Part shown: positions 16,013 through 24,968 of the stretch, one piece after another
How positions within the stretch are numbered: the stretch's first letter is position 1
Layout: each line of letters begins with the position of its first letter
Virus record (IMG/VR): IMGVR_UViG_3300025769_000423
Span: 1 to 34,178 of that record
From: a virus
Length of the DNA: 34,178 nucleotides
Direction: 5' to 3' (one strand)
The notes under the pieces: model-generated
What the model was told of the DNA's origin: nothing
The model's input: only the letters and a program-made list of their open reading frames with translations
Database searches by the model: none
Made by a program: the position numbers and the translations under genes

Positions 16013-17578
16013 TTACCTCAATGTTTTTTTGCAAATAATATAGATCCAGCTTCCGCCAAATCCAGTAATAGTAACCGGTGCTCCATAGGAAGCAGGGTCG
16101 GTAACACCATCGCTGATTTTCCAGCGAATATCTAGATACTGCTCACCGCCTTGCATTAGGGTGCCACCATTTAAAGCTGTTCGCGATGAGTTTCCTGTTG
16201 CAGCGTAAATCGGTTTTCCCTGAGGCTTATAGCCGGTCCCGCCTGCCCCAGTTAAAGGGCACTGAAGAAGATCCCACGAATAACCAGAGGTTGCACCGCC
16301 AAAATGAAACCGATCACCCCGATCAATTAAATAGTTTCCAATTGTCGCAGGTGTCCAGCTTGCATTCGCAACTTGTTCGACGTGAAAATGATCAGACATG
16401 TATCCGCTAATTAGCCCTACTCCAACATTGTGAGTTAGATTCGGGCTAGCAGCAACGCTGGGTCTTGTTGATAAGGTTCCGTTTCCTGCTGTGTAATTTG
16501 AAGCGATAATCACATGGTGGATTGCAATAGGATATTGCAATGCCACCAGCGCTCTATCCATTGTTTGGAAGTTTCCTGCTCCAGCAGATGACCAAGGCAG
16601 AAAATGCGGATTCATTTGATTGCCAATAACATGGCCTGGTGATGGATAGGTACCACCGTGAGTCTGAGGCTGACCACCAAACATTGGCACAGCAATAACC
16701 TCATAAGCCATATCACTAGATAAGCCTTCTTTAATCCTGGTTTGAGCCCGACGATTAAAACCGCCCCTTAGTTTTCGCCCAACAAAATCATCAATTAATT
16801 TAAGGTTGGTATTAACCCCAACATTTGTTCCGGCTTTAATCGTTGTGTCGCCAGCAGGAACGGTTGGAGACTGAGGAGTAAAGTTTCTCGATGTTGCTGG
16901 AGCGTTCTGGGAGTTAGCAGATTCATCTCTAGTTGTAAGTTTTGTCTTAAACTTAAGGCTAACATTTAAAGATACTCGGCAAGTATCTTCAGGAACAGTT
17001 ATTTTAACTAAGTATGATTTGGTGTGGTCAAACAGAACAGACAAGCCAGCTTGAACATGAGGGTTCATTCTATTGTAAGGATTAATTAATCCAATGTCAG
17101 GCAGGGAAATTGTAAAGACACTGTTACCGAATGAGTCAAAATTTGTGCTGTCAATTTTATGGCTAAGTATATCTACAGTTAAAGACGCACCTTTATTGTA
17201 ATCGACAGTTCCCTGAGCAGGCTCTGCCGCATCAGTTTGAATTCCATTAACAGATCCATTTTCAGTTTTTGTGTCTTGTCCGATTGAGACTTCTGTTAGC
17301 TCATAGTTTTCAATATCGTTTACTGTCCCTGTAAATTTATCCTGCAAAGCTGGCAGAATAAACGGAGCAGAAATTAAACTAATATGATTAGGCGCTCCGG
17401 TGTTTGCTTTTGTAATCAAAGGAAAAGAAAGGTTAATCCTAAACGTTCCGTTTGATTTTTCATAGTTATCAACAGGCAAACCAGAAGCAGTTAGCGCCGT
17501 TAGTGCTGAAGCAATCGGATCAAAAACGTGCTCGACTAAAAGCTTAATCCCTCGAGTTAATCGTTTGAAACTAGTCAC
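16013..17578 (-). CDS. Beta-rich virion protein of unknown role (521 aa)
   Basis: The first 30 residues form an amphipathic helix (RLTRGIKLLVEHVFDPIASALTAL in part), followed by a long beta-rich body with Gly/Asn/Thr turns and a C-terminal domain with aromatic strands (IRWKISDG, GGSWIYIICKK). No family is recognised. Lying between the nozzle group and the ejection proteins, it is probably a virion component such as a tail-hub, fibre or head-vertex protein. The start is GTG (17578-17576), overlapping the previous stop by eight bases with only a weak ribosome site, so it may depend on coupling with the 294 aa gene. It contains three cysteines, unlike the next three genes. Confidence 0.7.
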   Translation of the reverse strand: MTSFKRLTRGIKLLVEHVFDPIASALTALTASGLPVDNYEKSNGTFRINLSFPLITKANTGAPNHISLISAPFILPALQDKFTGTVNDIENYELTEVSIGQDTKTENGSVNGIQTDAAEPAQGTVDYNKGASLTVDILSHKIDSTNFDSFGNSVFTISLPDIGLINPYNRMNPHVQAGLSVLFDHTKSYLVKITVPEDTCRVSLNVSLKFKTKLTTRDESANSQNAPATSRNFTPQSPTVPAGDTTIKAGTNVGVNTNLKLIDDFVGRKLRGGFNRRAQTRIKEGLSSDMAYEVIAVPMFGGQPQTHGGTYPSPGHVIGNQMNPHFLPWSSAGAGNFQTMDRALVALQYPIAIHHVIIASNYTAGNGTLSTRPSVAASPNLTHNVGVGLISGYMSDHFHVEQVANASWTPATIGNYLIDRGDRFHFGGATSGYSWDLLQCPLTGAGGTGYKPQGKPIYAATGNSSRTALNGGTLMQGGEQYLDIRWKISDGVTDPASYGAPVTITGFGGSWIYIICKKTLR

Positions 17579-18455
17579 GTTCTAATCGCTCTAAAAGAGT
17601 AAGGCTCATTGTTGGGATCATAGTTTGCCAGGGCTTTGTACCAAAGGGAGCCTTGTTATCATCAGGCAGAATCAAAGAAAACCGAAGCTGAGAGTATGGT
17701 GGCACTGGAATCCTAAGGTTTTCTTCCCGAACCCTAAGAGAAGTAGTCAGACCATTACCCATTGTAGATAAAAGATTAGGCTGAATGTCAGCAGAAAAAG
17801 CAGGCGGACTAATTGCTGTAGCTAATGACTGAGCACTTAACGCTGTAAAATCGTATTTATGCCAAAGAACATTATTAGATGTTTGGATGTTTGGAATAAA
17901 CGGATTGTCTAAAGTTAAAGTCAAATGAATATTATCAATTGAAGAATTAGGCGCTCGCCCATCAGGAGGGGATGAGTCGTACTCATACCCATTAACAAAA
18001 AAATTAGCGTAAGAAGCAAGCAACGCATCTATACCATCAATAACAACAGGCGACGCACCAATGGCTAAAGTTGTTGTCCAAGCAACTTGGTTTGCTCCGT
18101 AACCAGGATTGTTTCCGGTAATTGGAGACTGGTAATCTAAACGATTGCCTTTAAACCTAGCCCGATTAATTGTTGGAATACCGCCCGCTGTGCTTGGGTT
18201 GTAAACAGGCATGTAAGGTAAAGCGACATAGTTGCCAGCAATTGCTGACTCAGTAGCTAGTCTGGTATCTGCATTATCAGTCCAAGGAAGGTACTTCATA
18301 ACAACTTGTGTTTGAGTCCACCGTTGCTCGAAAAACCCATCAGGAACTTCGTTGATAAATTTTTCTAAGTCCTGGAGCGCAGACTCTATTCTGTCTCCAT
18401 CAATAGTTGTTCCGTCAGAAAACTGCTGATCTGTAATGTGCCGAATAGATGACAT
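17571..18455 (-). CDS. Beta-rich virion protein of unknown role (294 aa)
   Basis: Residues 1-45 form a polar helical segment (ITDQQFSDGTTIDGDRIESA) suited to docking on another virion protein. The rest alternates strands and loops, with Asn/Pro-rich turns and a final strand pair (MSLTLLERLERD). The family is not recognised. It starts at ATG 18455, sharing one base with the preceding stop (TGATG), and its own end overlaps the GTG start of the 521 aa gene. The three genes 215, 294 and 521 aa therefore look like one translation-coupled set, perhaps subunits of one tail or head appendage; that is inference. Confidence 0.7.
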   Translation of the reverse strand: MSSIRHITDQQFSDGTTIDGDRIESALQDLEKFINEVPDGFFEQRWTQTQVVMKYLPWTDNADTRLATESAIAGNYVALPYMPVYNPSTAGGIPTINRARFKGNRLDYQSPITGNNPGYGANQVAWTTTLAIGASPVVIDGIDALLASYANFFVNGYEYDSSPPDGRAPNSSIDNIHLTLTLDNPFIPNIQTSNNVLWHKYDFTALSAQSLATAISPPAFSADIQPNLLSTMGNGLTTSLRVREENLRIPVPPYSQLRFSLILPDDNKAPFGTKPWQTMIPTMSLTLLERLERD

Positions 18456-19102
18456 CAGACTTCTCCACCAATTCTTGTCACAGTTAACCCGTGCGAATGA
18501 GTAGTCATATTGCTTCCGCCTATAATGTACACACCTGGAATAGGGCCAAGAGCGGGAGCAGCTGCTGCGTTAGCATTTTGGACTACAGTGCCTACCCCGT
18601 TCATAGCCCCTGTTATATGACTAGACCTAAAGATGCAGCCCGAAAACGTGGCGCTACTTCCTGACTCAACCAAAACAAAACACTTAGTAGTAGTGGGAGC
18701 AGGAACCTCAATAGGAGCATTATACTTCCTTTGAAAGATGCAGTTATTAAAAGTAACTCGAGCATTGTTACTGATCTTAATTAAATGACTAACGTTTGAC
18801 GGATCGTTTCTTTGAGTAAAAAAAAGCCCATTCAAACAGCTATGCGATTTTATATTTACAATGCGCGTTACTGTTGCCCCTGGAGCACCCCAAAGGGTGC
18901 TCAGGGGCTTAGTAAGGGAGAAGCCCTCATGAGTACCGCTGCCCATAAAGTAATCGTTGTGGGACTCCGCTCGCTCCTGAAGAGCTTCACCATTGTTTAC
19001 TCTAATAACATCACCAGCAAACCCAGCCTTAATGCTGTTGTTCATTGATTCCTGGCCAATAACACCTAAGCCAGTAATGTCATTAAAGCTAAAGCCACTC
19101 AT
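18455..19102 (-). CDS. Probable parallel beta-helix virion protein (215 aa)
   Basis: Contains at least two evident beta-helix coils: LIKISNNARVTFNNCIFQRK and, about 40 residues later, CFVLVESGSSATFSGCIFRS, both with the TFxxCIF ladder typical of right-handed beta-helix proteins. In phages this fold is common in tail spikes and fibre shafts, sometimes with glycan-binding or depolymerase activity, but the protein is short and no catalytic pair is visible. ATG overlaps the nozzle gene's stop as ATGA. The coding sequence carries a strong 14 bp hairpin (18876-18908). Receptor contact is a reasonable guess. Confidence 0.65.
   Translation of the reverse strand: MSGFSFNDITGLGVIGQESMNNSIKAGFAGDVIRVNNGEALQERAESHNDYFMGSGTHEGFSLTKPLSTLWGAPGATVTRIVNIKSHSCLNGLFFTQRNDPSNVSHLIKISNNARVTFNNCIFQRKYNAPIEVPAPTTTKCFVLVESGSSATFSGCIFRSSHITGAMNGVGTVVQNANAAAAPALGPIPGVYIIGGSNMTTHSHGLTVTRIGGEV
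18876..18908. repeat. Strong inverted repeat inside the 215 aa gene
   Basis: Arms 18876-18890 and 18895-18908 form a 14 bp stem with one bulged G around a CAAA loop. Both arms are coding (PLSTLWGAPGA in the minus frame). Such stability inside a late gene could slow or end transcription; no U-tract follows on either strand. Confidence 0.8.
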
Positions 19103-21885
19103 CGGCCGGTGCGCCTTCTGCCGCCGCCGGCCCTAAAGACACCCCGAAGATTTAACAGGGTAAGCGACTCTGCTTTATTTTGAATAAAACCAAAGACCAT
19201 ATAGCTAATCCGCTCGCCTTTAACACTGTCGGAAGTAGCAATAGTATCAACCTGCTGATCATCAATAAGATAATTTCCATCTGCACTGTTCCCCTGGCTG
19301 CCCCATTTAATTTCTATGTTTGAAAAAACACGAGTAGACATAGCCAATGCAGCGTTTCTAAACCGAGAACGAATAGTTCCCTTGTTTTCAATCTTAGAAA
19401 TGTCGCCATCAAAATCTACAATCTGAGAAGTGTAGTCTTTTCTGTCTGAGCCCAGGATAACATTATACAATCCCCAAACCCAAAGAGGAACAAGCTTGGT
19501 CGTTCCTCGGCCTCGAGAGCTAAGGCGAGCATAGATACCCCTAGCTCTTAACTGTATTCCTGATTCGCTTACTTCATTAGACTTAAAAGCCCAGTCAACA
19601 GGCTGTGCTTTAGCGTCATTATTGTGGCTATCTGATGGGCCAATAAACTGCTTTGTCCACACCATTAAACCAGAGGGGTTAATTGCCGCAGTCCCGTTAA
19701 GCAGTCTTACCTCAACCGGCTCAAAGCCAAAGCCCGCAACACTGCTAACTGTTTTCTTTTTAATCGTAATATTAATTAGTGGGTTTTTAAATTTTTCAGC
19801 TAGATTTATATAAGGCTGCATGTTCCAGCTTGCGGCAGGCGCTGCATTCCCATCAAACTTGATATGCAAGTAGTCCCCGGTTGGTGTTGGGTTTTTTGCT
19901 ACATCTGTAATTTTACAGATAGTAAGCCCGGCTACTGATCGCGCTCTTTCAGCCGGCATAAAAAACCCAACGTCTGATGTAACAGCATTAGGCTCAAAGT
20001 CCCATTCTGTTTTATCAAACTTAAGCAGCAACTCCCACTCATAGAGTGGAGCCTTAGGCGAAGAGACCGGTGCAACTAAATAGAAAGGAATAGTATAATA
20101 AGGATCTTCTAATGAGATGTCCTCATAAGGCTCATCAATAAAGAAACACCCATTATCATAAGCAGCGTCAGGCATAACCGATGGGACGTATTTTCCGCAC
20201 CCTAAGCGGTAGTCTTCATTATCAGTAGATCGGTCAATTGCTCCACCTAGACCAAGGCGACAGGCAACATAGTTATAAGCGTTGCTTGGCGCACTGTTTG
20301 CCGCAGTAATTGCTCCAGATGGAATTGTATTGGGAGATGTACCAACAACCTGGTGCGTGTTATCTGCAATTGAATTGTTAACCGTTCCGCAAACAGCAAA
20401 GATATCTTCAGTTGTTGCGAGCACATAAGGATCAACTAAGTTTCTAGAAGCGCTAACAATTGGAATTCCAATAGCGCTAGTATTAGCAACGCTCTCCATA
20501 GGCCACCAAGACCAAAGCCCAGTAAAACACCAGCAGCCATTTATACTAGGAACACCCATAATAAGGGCTTTTTTATCATGGTTATAAGCTAAGGTAACTC
20601 GATCGTCATCAAACGAAATCAGAGTTCTTGGTGGATCAACGGTATCAATATCTACCCAGCCTGAATTGGATTCATAATAGCTGGTCATTGGGTTGGTCAT
20701 TTGACCATGCCCACCCCAGAAACCACGAATAGGATCTGAGATTTCTTTTAAGCTAGCCCCGTCAGGCGAAACATAAACACCAGTATGAGATACCCAAACA
20801 AGATCATCTTCAAGCATTGTGATTGCTTGCTGCCCAATGCAGCCAACGCTTTCGCTTACCTTGATGGGTGGCCGACCCTGGGAAATAACATTGCCCTCAC
20901 TCGGAACGTAAAGAAACATTTCGTTTCGAGTAAAGATAATTAGGTTTCCACGGAACTCATACAAAGCAGTAACAGCTTGGTTTGAGGGGATCTCAATAAA
21001 GTTCTGAGCGATAACAGTGTTCGGAGAATTAACATCCGAAAACCAAACCTCATAATCTGTTGCGTATGCAATGCGACCACGAAAAGAAACAGCAGCTACA
21101 ATCTTTGAGATCTGGCTATCTTTTGCGTAAACAAAGCCCTCTTCATAAACACCAGGAACAAAATGAATTTTACTAATTAAACTAGTTTCAGAGTGCCCTG
21201 TCGCAAAATCAAACAAAGAACTCCGCTGAAGCTGCATGTATCTTTGCGCCCCAAAGTCAGCAGGGTTGTAATAAAACAAACCTGTTTCAGTTGAGCCAAA
21301 ATAAATGAAGTCTCGAGAAGCAGAAAAAAACCATTTTGATTTTTTGTCTGCCTTAATGAAGCTGCTATTGTCTCGATCAAATGAGGTCTCATAACAGCCA
21401 TACCACTCAGACGGGTAGTTGTTGTTAAAGTTTGGTTCTAAAATAATTGAATCATCAGGAGCACGCATTGATGTGGTGTTGTGAAGAACCTCTTCCCACA
21501 CACGATCGGTCGTAATGTCATAAATCCTAACACCGTAATACCGATCTCTGTTTTGGATTCTGTTATCTGCACCTACATCGTTTGGGCTTGCCTCGAGAAG
21601 AAAGACCGAAAGAACCTGCTCGTTACCAAAGTTTGTTTTAACAAAGCAGCTTCCAAGGTGCTTTGTGTAGCCATAAGCAACAGGCAAAAAATCAGACGCA
21701 ACAGAATCTTTATAGATAATATTGTTGCCAAGAGTAGTGTCTAGCTCAGCGAGTACACCCCATCCTGGTCTTACAGAAATAGCCTCATCAGCACGCCAAA
21801 GGTTCTGAGCCCAAACACCACGGACAACACCGTCTTGTTCTACGCCCTTAGTGAGAAGCTCGCGCTCATTACCTGCTGTAGCCAT
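19099..21885 (-). CDS. Tail nozzle / tail stabilisation protein (928 aa)
   Basis: A large beta-rich protein next to the adaptor gene. The first 420 residues have the repeated strand pattern of podovirus nozzle proteins (beta-propeller class, comparable in place to T7 gp12 or P22 gp10): FRGRIAYATDYEVWFSDVN, FRGNLIIFTRNEMFLYVPSE, EDDLVWVSHTGVYVSPDG. The N-terminus (GVEQDGVVRGVWAQNLWRADEAISVRPGWG) is also typical. The C-terminal half contains additional beta modules and a basic GGRRRTGR end. It should seal the portal-adaptor channel and form the lower tail. It begins directly after the adaptor stop (TAAATG) and ends in an ATGA overlap. It is longer than many relatives, so the C-terminal extension may carry extra functions. 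Confidence 0.75.
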   Translation of the reverse strand: MATAGNERELLTKGVEQDGVVRGVWAQNLWRADEAISVRPGWGVLAELDTTLGNNIIYKDSVASDFLPVAYGYTKHLGSCFVKTNFGNEQVLSVFLLEASPNDVGADNRIQNRDRYYGVRIYDITTDRVWEEVLHNTTSMRAPDDSIILEPNFNNNYPSEWYGCYETSFDRDNSSFIKADKKSKWFFSASRDFIYFGSTETGLFYYNPADFGAQRYMQLQRSSLFDFATGHSETSLISKIHFVPGVYEEGFVYAKDSQISKIVAAVSFRGRIAYATDYEVWFSDVNSPNTVIAQNFIEIPSNQAVTALYEFRGNLIIFTRNEMFLYVPSEGNVISQGRPPIKVSESVGCIGQQAITMLEDDLVWVSHTGVYVSPDGASLKEISDPIRGFWGGHGQMTNPMTSYYESNSGWVDIDTVDPPRTLISFDDDRVTLAYNHDKKALIMGVPSINGCWCFTGLWSWWPMESVANTSAIGIPIVSASRNLVDPYVLATTEDIFAVCGTVNNSIADNTHQVVGTSPNTIPSGAITAANSAPSNAYNYVACRLGLGGAIDRSTDNEDYRLGCGKYVPSVMPDAAYDNGCFFIDEPYEDISLEDPYYTIPFYLVAPVSSPKAPLYEWELLLKFDKTEWDFEPNAVTSDVGFFMPAERARSVAGLTICKITDVAKNPTPTGDYLHIKFDGNAAPAASWNMQPYINLAEKFKNPLINITIKKKTVSSVAGFGFEPVEVRLLNGTAAINPSGLMVWTKQFIGPSDSHNNDAKAQPVDWAFKSNEVSESGIQLRARGIYARLSSRGRGTTKLVPLWVWGLYNVILGSDRKDYTSQIVDFDGDISKIENKGTIRSRFRNAALAMSTRVFSNIEIKWGSQGNSADGNYLIDDQQVDTIATSDSVKGERISYMVFGFIQNKAESLTLLNLRGVFRAGGGRRRTGR

Positions 21886-22545
21886 TTAAAAATTCCCGTT
21901 GTCAAAGTCGCTAACGTATTGCGAACCCTCTCGACTTCTACCTGATTCAAGAAAACCTTTTAAGTCAGCAAGGCGACGCTTTGATTCTTGGATAATTTGA
22001 GCGCTGTCAGCGCCATCTCTAATAGCATATTTGCCATACGCATATAGAGGTATCATATCATGAAACCCATCAAGGTCATCAATATATGCTTGGTGAGCAT
22101 TAAAATCGACATTGTGAAATGGGATATACTCTAAACGATAAGCTGCATTTTCAGACGCATAAGTAATAATTTTCTTATTAACAAATGTGTAAGACCAGGT
22201 TCCAAGCGTTCTTTCTGACGGCATAGCATCTAAGTAGCGAATAACCTGGTTGTCGCCAATTGTATTAATCCTTGCTAGCCGAAGTATCCTTTCAAGCTTT
22301 GTTCCCATAACTGCGGTTTCACCAAGGAGAACCGGAGTTGTAGTTGTAAGGTCAGCAATCCCACTAGTGGGCATCGTAAACAGGTGCTCAACAGAATAAA
22401 TAAAAGGATCAATAGCGCAGACCTGACGACGAAACTCGTGATAGGCTTGGCTTAAATACAGATTGACTTGGTTGTTTGTTAAAAACGTATTGTCGTCTTC
22501 GTCCGCATAAGAGCGAAACATATCTTTTACTTCGGTAGTGTTCAT
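21886..22545 (-). CDS. Head-to-tail adaptor (connector) protein
   Basis: A 219 aa protein between portal and nozzle, the usual place of the podovirus adaptor or gatekeeper that forms a ring below the portal. The N-terminal helices (EVKDMFRSYADEDDNTFLTNNQVNLYLSQAYHEF in part) match the 'residue segment with DxxxxFLT and helical docking' pattern common to these proteins, followed by a beta-rich centre (DLTTTTPVLLG, KIITYASENAAYRLEYIP) and a helical end (IIQESKRRLADLKGFLESG). It starts in an ATGA overlap with the portal stop. Family assignment rests mainly on position and shape. Confidence 0.75.
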   Translation of the reverse strand: MNTTEVKDMFRSYADEDDNTFLTNNQVNLYLSQAYHEFRRQVCAIDPFIYSVEHLFTMPTSGIADLTTTTPVLLGETAVMGTKLERILRLARINTIGDNQVIRYLDAMPSERTLGTWSYTFVNKKIITYASENAAYRLEYIPFHNVDFNAHQAYIDDLDGFHDMIPLYAYGKYAIRDGADSAQIIQESKRRLADLKGFLESGRSREGSQYVSDFDNGNF

Positions 22546-24497
22546 CCGCCACCTCCCATCTGGGTACGGCCTATGCCTTGTTCAGGGTTTACCTCATCGA
22601 CTAAAGCCCGCCTGCGCTGAAGCTGGCCGGCTTGTTGCCCGACTTGAGCAGCGGCTAATGGGCTGCCCATTGTAGCCATTGCTTCAACAGCGCCTTTGCC
22701 TTTGTTTTCAACTCGAGGGAAAACCGTGCGCTCTAGCTCCATTCGCTGGAAGTCTTCGCCTTCTTTTCCGAAGGTGCTGACAGAAACAAGCACATCTCGA
22801 ATGTACTCTTGTCGCTCGGGATCAAGATCATAGTATTTCTGAGTACGCATAAAGTCTTTAAAGACATCCTTAAACGCTGTCAGATCATCGCTAGGCATGA
22901 TCTCAATGGCGTGGCCCTCAAGGATTGCCTTAAGCATATCGTGAGCGTGACTAAATCCAATCATGCGTTTCGTTACACGAGAGTTACCCGTGCGGTAATC
23001 AAGCGCCTCAAGTGCCTGGTCTTTTTCAAGCAACCCAAGCTTAACCATTTCAAGAATGCGCTGATCCCGATCAGGCTTCTCGTCTCGGAAGAGAGTTCCT
23101 GCTTCTAAATAGATCTCTGGGTTGCGACAAAGATCTGTGTTTTGCAGCGTCTTGTGAACAACCCGGCCTGCCTCATCCATCATCCTCATCATGCGAGGCT
23201 CGTTGTAATAAACCCGGGCCATTTCAAGAACGCAGATAGAAAGATTTGTTACGGCTCTTTCCATGTTTTGTTGCGTTACCTGCAACTGCTGAGAATCTCG
23301 ACTAGTGAGAGATTCGATAGCTGCGCCGGATTCGATACCAATAGCTCGCTTACCGAGGCTAGTGCTGTGCACACCGGCAACATCGAGCATCTCAGCCGAG
23401 AGCTGTCGAATGTTATCAAGAACATAACCAGGTAAAGGAGAAGCAGAAATCTGTTGAGGGGGTGGGCCGGAAGTAGCATTGTACACCACTTTTTCACCTG
23501 GCCTAGAATCGGAAAGTGCATCTTTACCAACGCCTGAAGACTTAGGAACAAGCCATTTAGGATTACCCATCAACTCAGCGTTGTGAATAACTTGAGATCT
23601 TCCTTTGTTGTACATGACCTGTAGTTCAATAAGGGGCTCAATAAGACCGATCCCCCAAAGACGACCTGGTACATTAGTGTAGCGAACATAGGTAATGGGG
23701 CTTTTTTCAGTAGGCCAATCACTTTTATAGAGCCATTTTTTACCAAGAAGAATCCCCATCTTTCCGTTAGCCATATACACTTCGTATATTTCTAAACGGT
23801 TTTTAAGTTCAGCGCCCTCGGTACCCGCTGCTCTTTGGTATAGAGTTTGATACATGTGATCAGGAGAAGCAGAGCTTTGAGAAATTAGTTCTGCGTGTTC
23901 TGGGTAAGACTTCTTTAAGTCTTCTCGGGTAACAATGTGTCGCAATGCAACCCATCGCGACTCGGATACCTGAGTCGTTCCTGCTTCAAAGAAAATGTCA
24001 TAAGGACTAACGGCCTTTGTTACGATCCTGTCTTTTTCTGGATCAAAGTAAGTATGAAAAGCGCCGTTACCAGTAACGAGAAGCCATTGAAGAAGGTCTG
24101 AAATCACGTCTTTCATATCATTGGTATGCCAATAATACTTAAGGAAAGTTTCTGCTGCTTCTGACTTTTGAATATCATCTGTCGATGGGCTTGCTGGCAT
24201 TACAGTAATGCTAGGGTAAGCAACGGACAAACGAGATTGAATATTGCGAAAGATATTAAGGATCATATTAATCGTTACTCGATTGCGAGAACGATCCTGG
24301 GGAATCCCAATATAGTTTTTTAAGTTTTTGTCCCAGCGGATGTGCTGTTTCCCCTGGAGGAAAAGGCTACACATATCCCAGATTCTAGAAATCTTTTGTC
24401 TGTGTCGACGGCTGTCTTCTATCTCACTGCTAAGTAAGCCGCCTTTAGGAAGTTTAGCGCCGTCTTCTTCTTTAAGCTCAATGCTTACGATTTCCAT
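22542..24497 (-). CDS. Portal protein
   Basis: A 651 aa protein with the features of podovirus/P22-type portals: an N-terminal helical region with FLQGKQHIRWDKNLK (about 46-60), RNRVTINMILNIFRNIQSRL (71-90), the typical VSPYDIFFE segment (163-171), then a long stem and crown region with RALVDEVNPEQGIG near the end. Twelve copies form the ring through which DNA is packed by terminase and released into the tail. The C-terminal Gln/Ala/Gly-rich end may be the crown or barrel. It begins immediately after the glycine-zipper gene stop (TAAATG). Unusually, it lies downstream of the capsid gene rather than upstream. Confidence 0.9.
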   Translation of the reverse strand: MEIVSIELKEEDGAKLPKGGLLSSEIEDSRRHRQKISRIWDMCSLFLQGKQHIRWDKNLKNYIGIPQDRSRNRVTINMILNIFRNIQSRLSVAYPSITVMPASPSTDDIQKSEAAETFLKYYWHTNDMKDVISDLLQWLLVTGNGAFHTYFDPEKDRIVTKAVSPYDIFFEAGTTQVSESRWVALRHIVTREDLKKSYPEHAELISQSSASPDHMYQTLYQRAAGTEGAELKNRLEIYEVYMANGKMGILLGKKWLYKSDWPTEKSPITYVRYTNVPGRLWGIGLIEPLIELQVMYNKGRSQVIHNAELMGNPKWLVPKSSGVGKDALSDSRPGEKVVYNATSGPPPQQISASPLPGYVLDNIRQLSAEMLDVAGVHSTSLGKRAIGIESGAAIESLTSRDSQQLQVTQQNMERAVTNLSICVLEMARVYYNEPRMMRMMDEAGRVVHKTLQNTDLCRNPEIYLEAGTLFRDEKPDRDQRILEMVKLGLLEKDQALEALDYRTGNSRVTKRMIGFSHAHDMLKAILEGHAIEIMPSDDLTAFKDVFKDFMRTQKYYDLDPERQEYIRDVLVSVSTFGKEGEDFQRMELERTVFPRVENKGKGAVEAMATMGSPLAAAQVGQQAGQLQRRRALVDEVNPEQGIGRTQMGGGG

Positions 24498-24914
24498 TTA
24501 CCCGCCTATTAAATCACCACCGCCACCATATGCACCATACGCAGCAGCAGCTAAAGATCGAGCCCTTGGCCCAAACTTGTTTTTCTTAAGTGTGCTAGCA
24601 GCGTTCACAATGTTTGAAGCTGCTCCAGCTACGTCGGGCTTTTCACCCCTTTTAGCTCTTTTATAGCCAGAAGTTGCACCGCCAATACCACCAATAATGC
24701 CGCCAATAGTGGCCCCAATAGGCACAGTAATCGGAGCGAGTGGGCCACCGATCGTACCAATAGCAGCACCGGTTCCAGCGCCAGCAGCAGCGCCACCAAC
24801 TAAGCCAACACCCGTTCCTGTTCCTACAGCTTCTGTTGACGGGCCTTCGTACCTTGCGCTCCCAGGTGGAACGCGAGGTGCAAACTTAGAAGCGCCAAAC
24901 TCATTAAAACTCAT
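24498..24914 (-). CDS. Glycine-zipper protein between capsid and portal
   Basis: A 138 aa protein whose middle (about residues 31-83) is a long Gly/Ala repeat with GxxxG spacing (GAAAGAGTGAAIGTIGG, then IGATIGGIIGGIGGA), the form of a glycine zipper able to pack helices in a membrane or in an oligomer. The C-terminal part is helical and Ala-rich and ends GGGGDLIGG. A start at GTG 24959 is open but would translate the hairpin; ATG at 24914 directly after the hairpin is more likely. Possible roles: minor capsid or vertex protein, or a membrane-active protein. It sits between capsid and portal, so expression may be reduced by the hairpin at 24916-24958. Confidence 0.75.
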   Translation of the reverse strand: MSFNEFGASKFAPRVPPGSARYEGPSTEAVGTGTGVGLVGGAAAGAGTGAAIGTIGGPLAPITVPIGATIGGIIGGIGGATSGYKRAKRGEKPDVAGAASNIVNAASTLKKNKFGPRARSLAAAAYGAYGGGGDLIGG

Positions 24915-24915
24915 A

Positions 24916-24958
24916 ATACCCCCAAGGGGGGTGCCCACCCCCCTAAGGGGGTGGGGCA
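24916..24958 (-). terminator. Tandem GC hairpin after the capsid gene
   Basis: On the minus strand, 11 bases after the capsid stop, about 14 bp pair (GGTGCCCC.ACCCCC with GGGGGGTGGGCACC around TTA), followed by a smaller ACCCCCCTT/GGGGGT hairpin. The next ATG lies right behind it. There is no U-tract, so a partial terminator, pausing site or RNA-stabilising 3' end is more likely than full termination, fitting high capsid and lower portal output. Confidence 0.6.
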
Positions 24959-24968
24959 CCAGAAAGCA

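Noticed and set aside
24915-24959. GTG start for the glycine-zipper protein
   Set aside because: It would translate the double hairpin (PHPLRGVGTPLGG); the ATG behind the hairpin is simpler.
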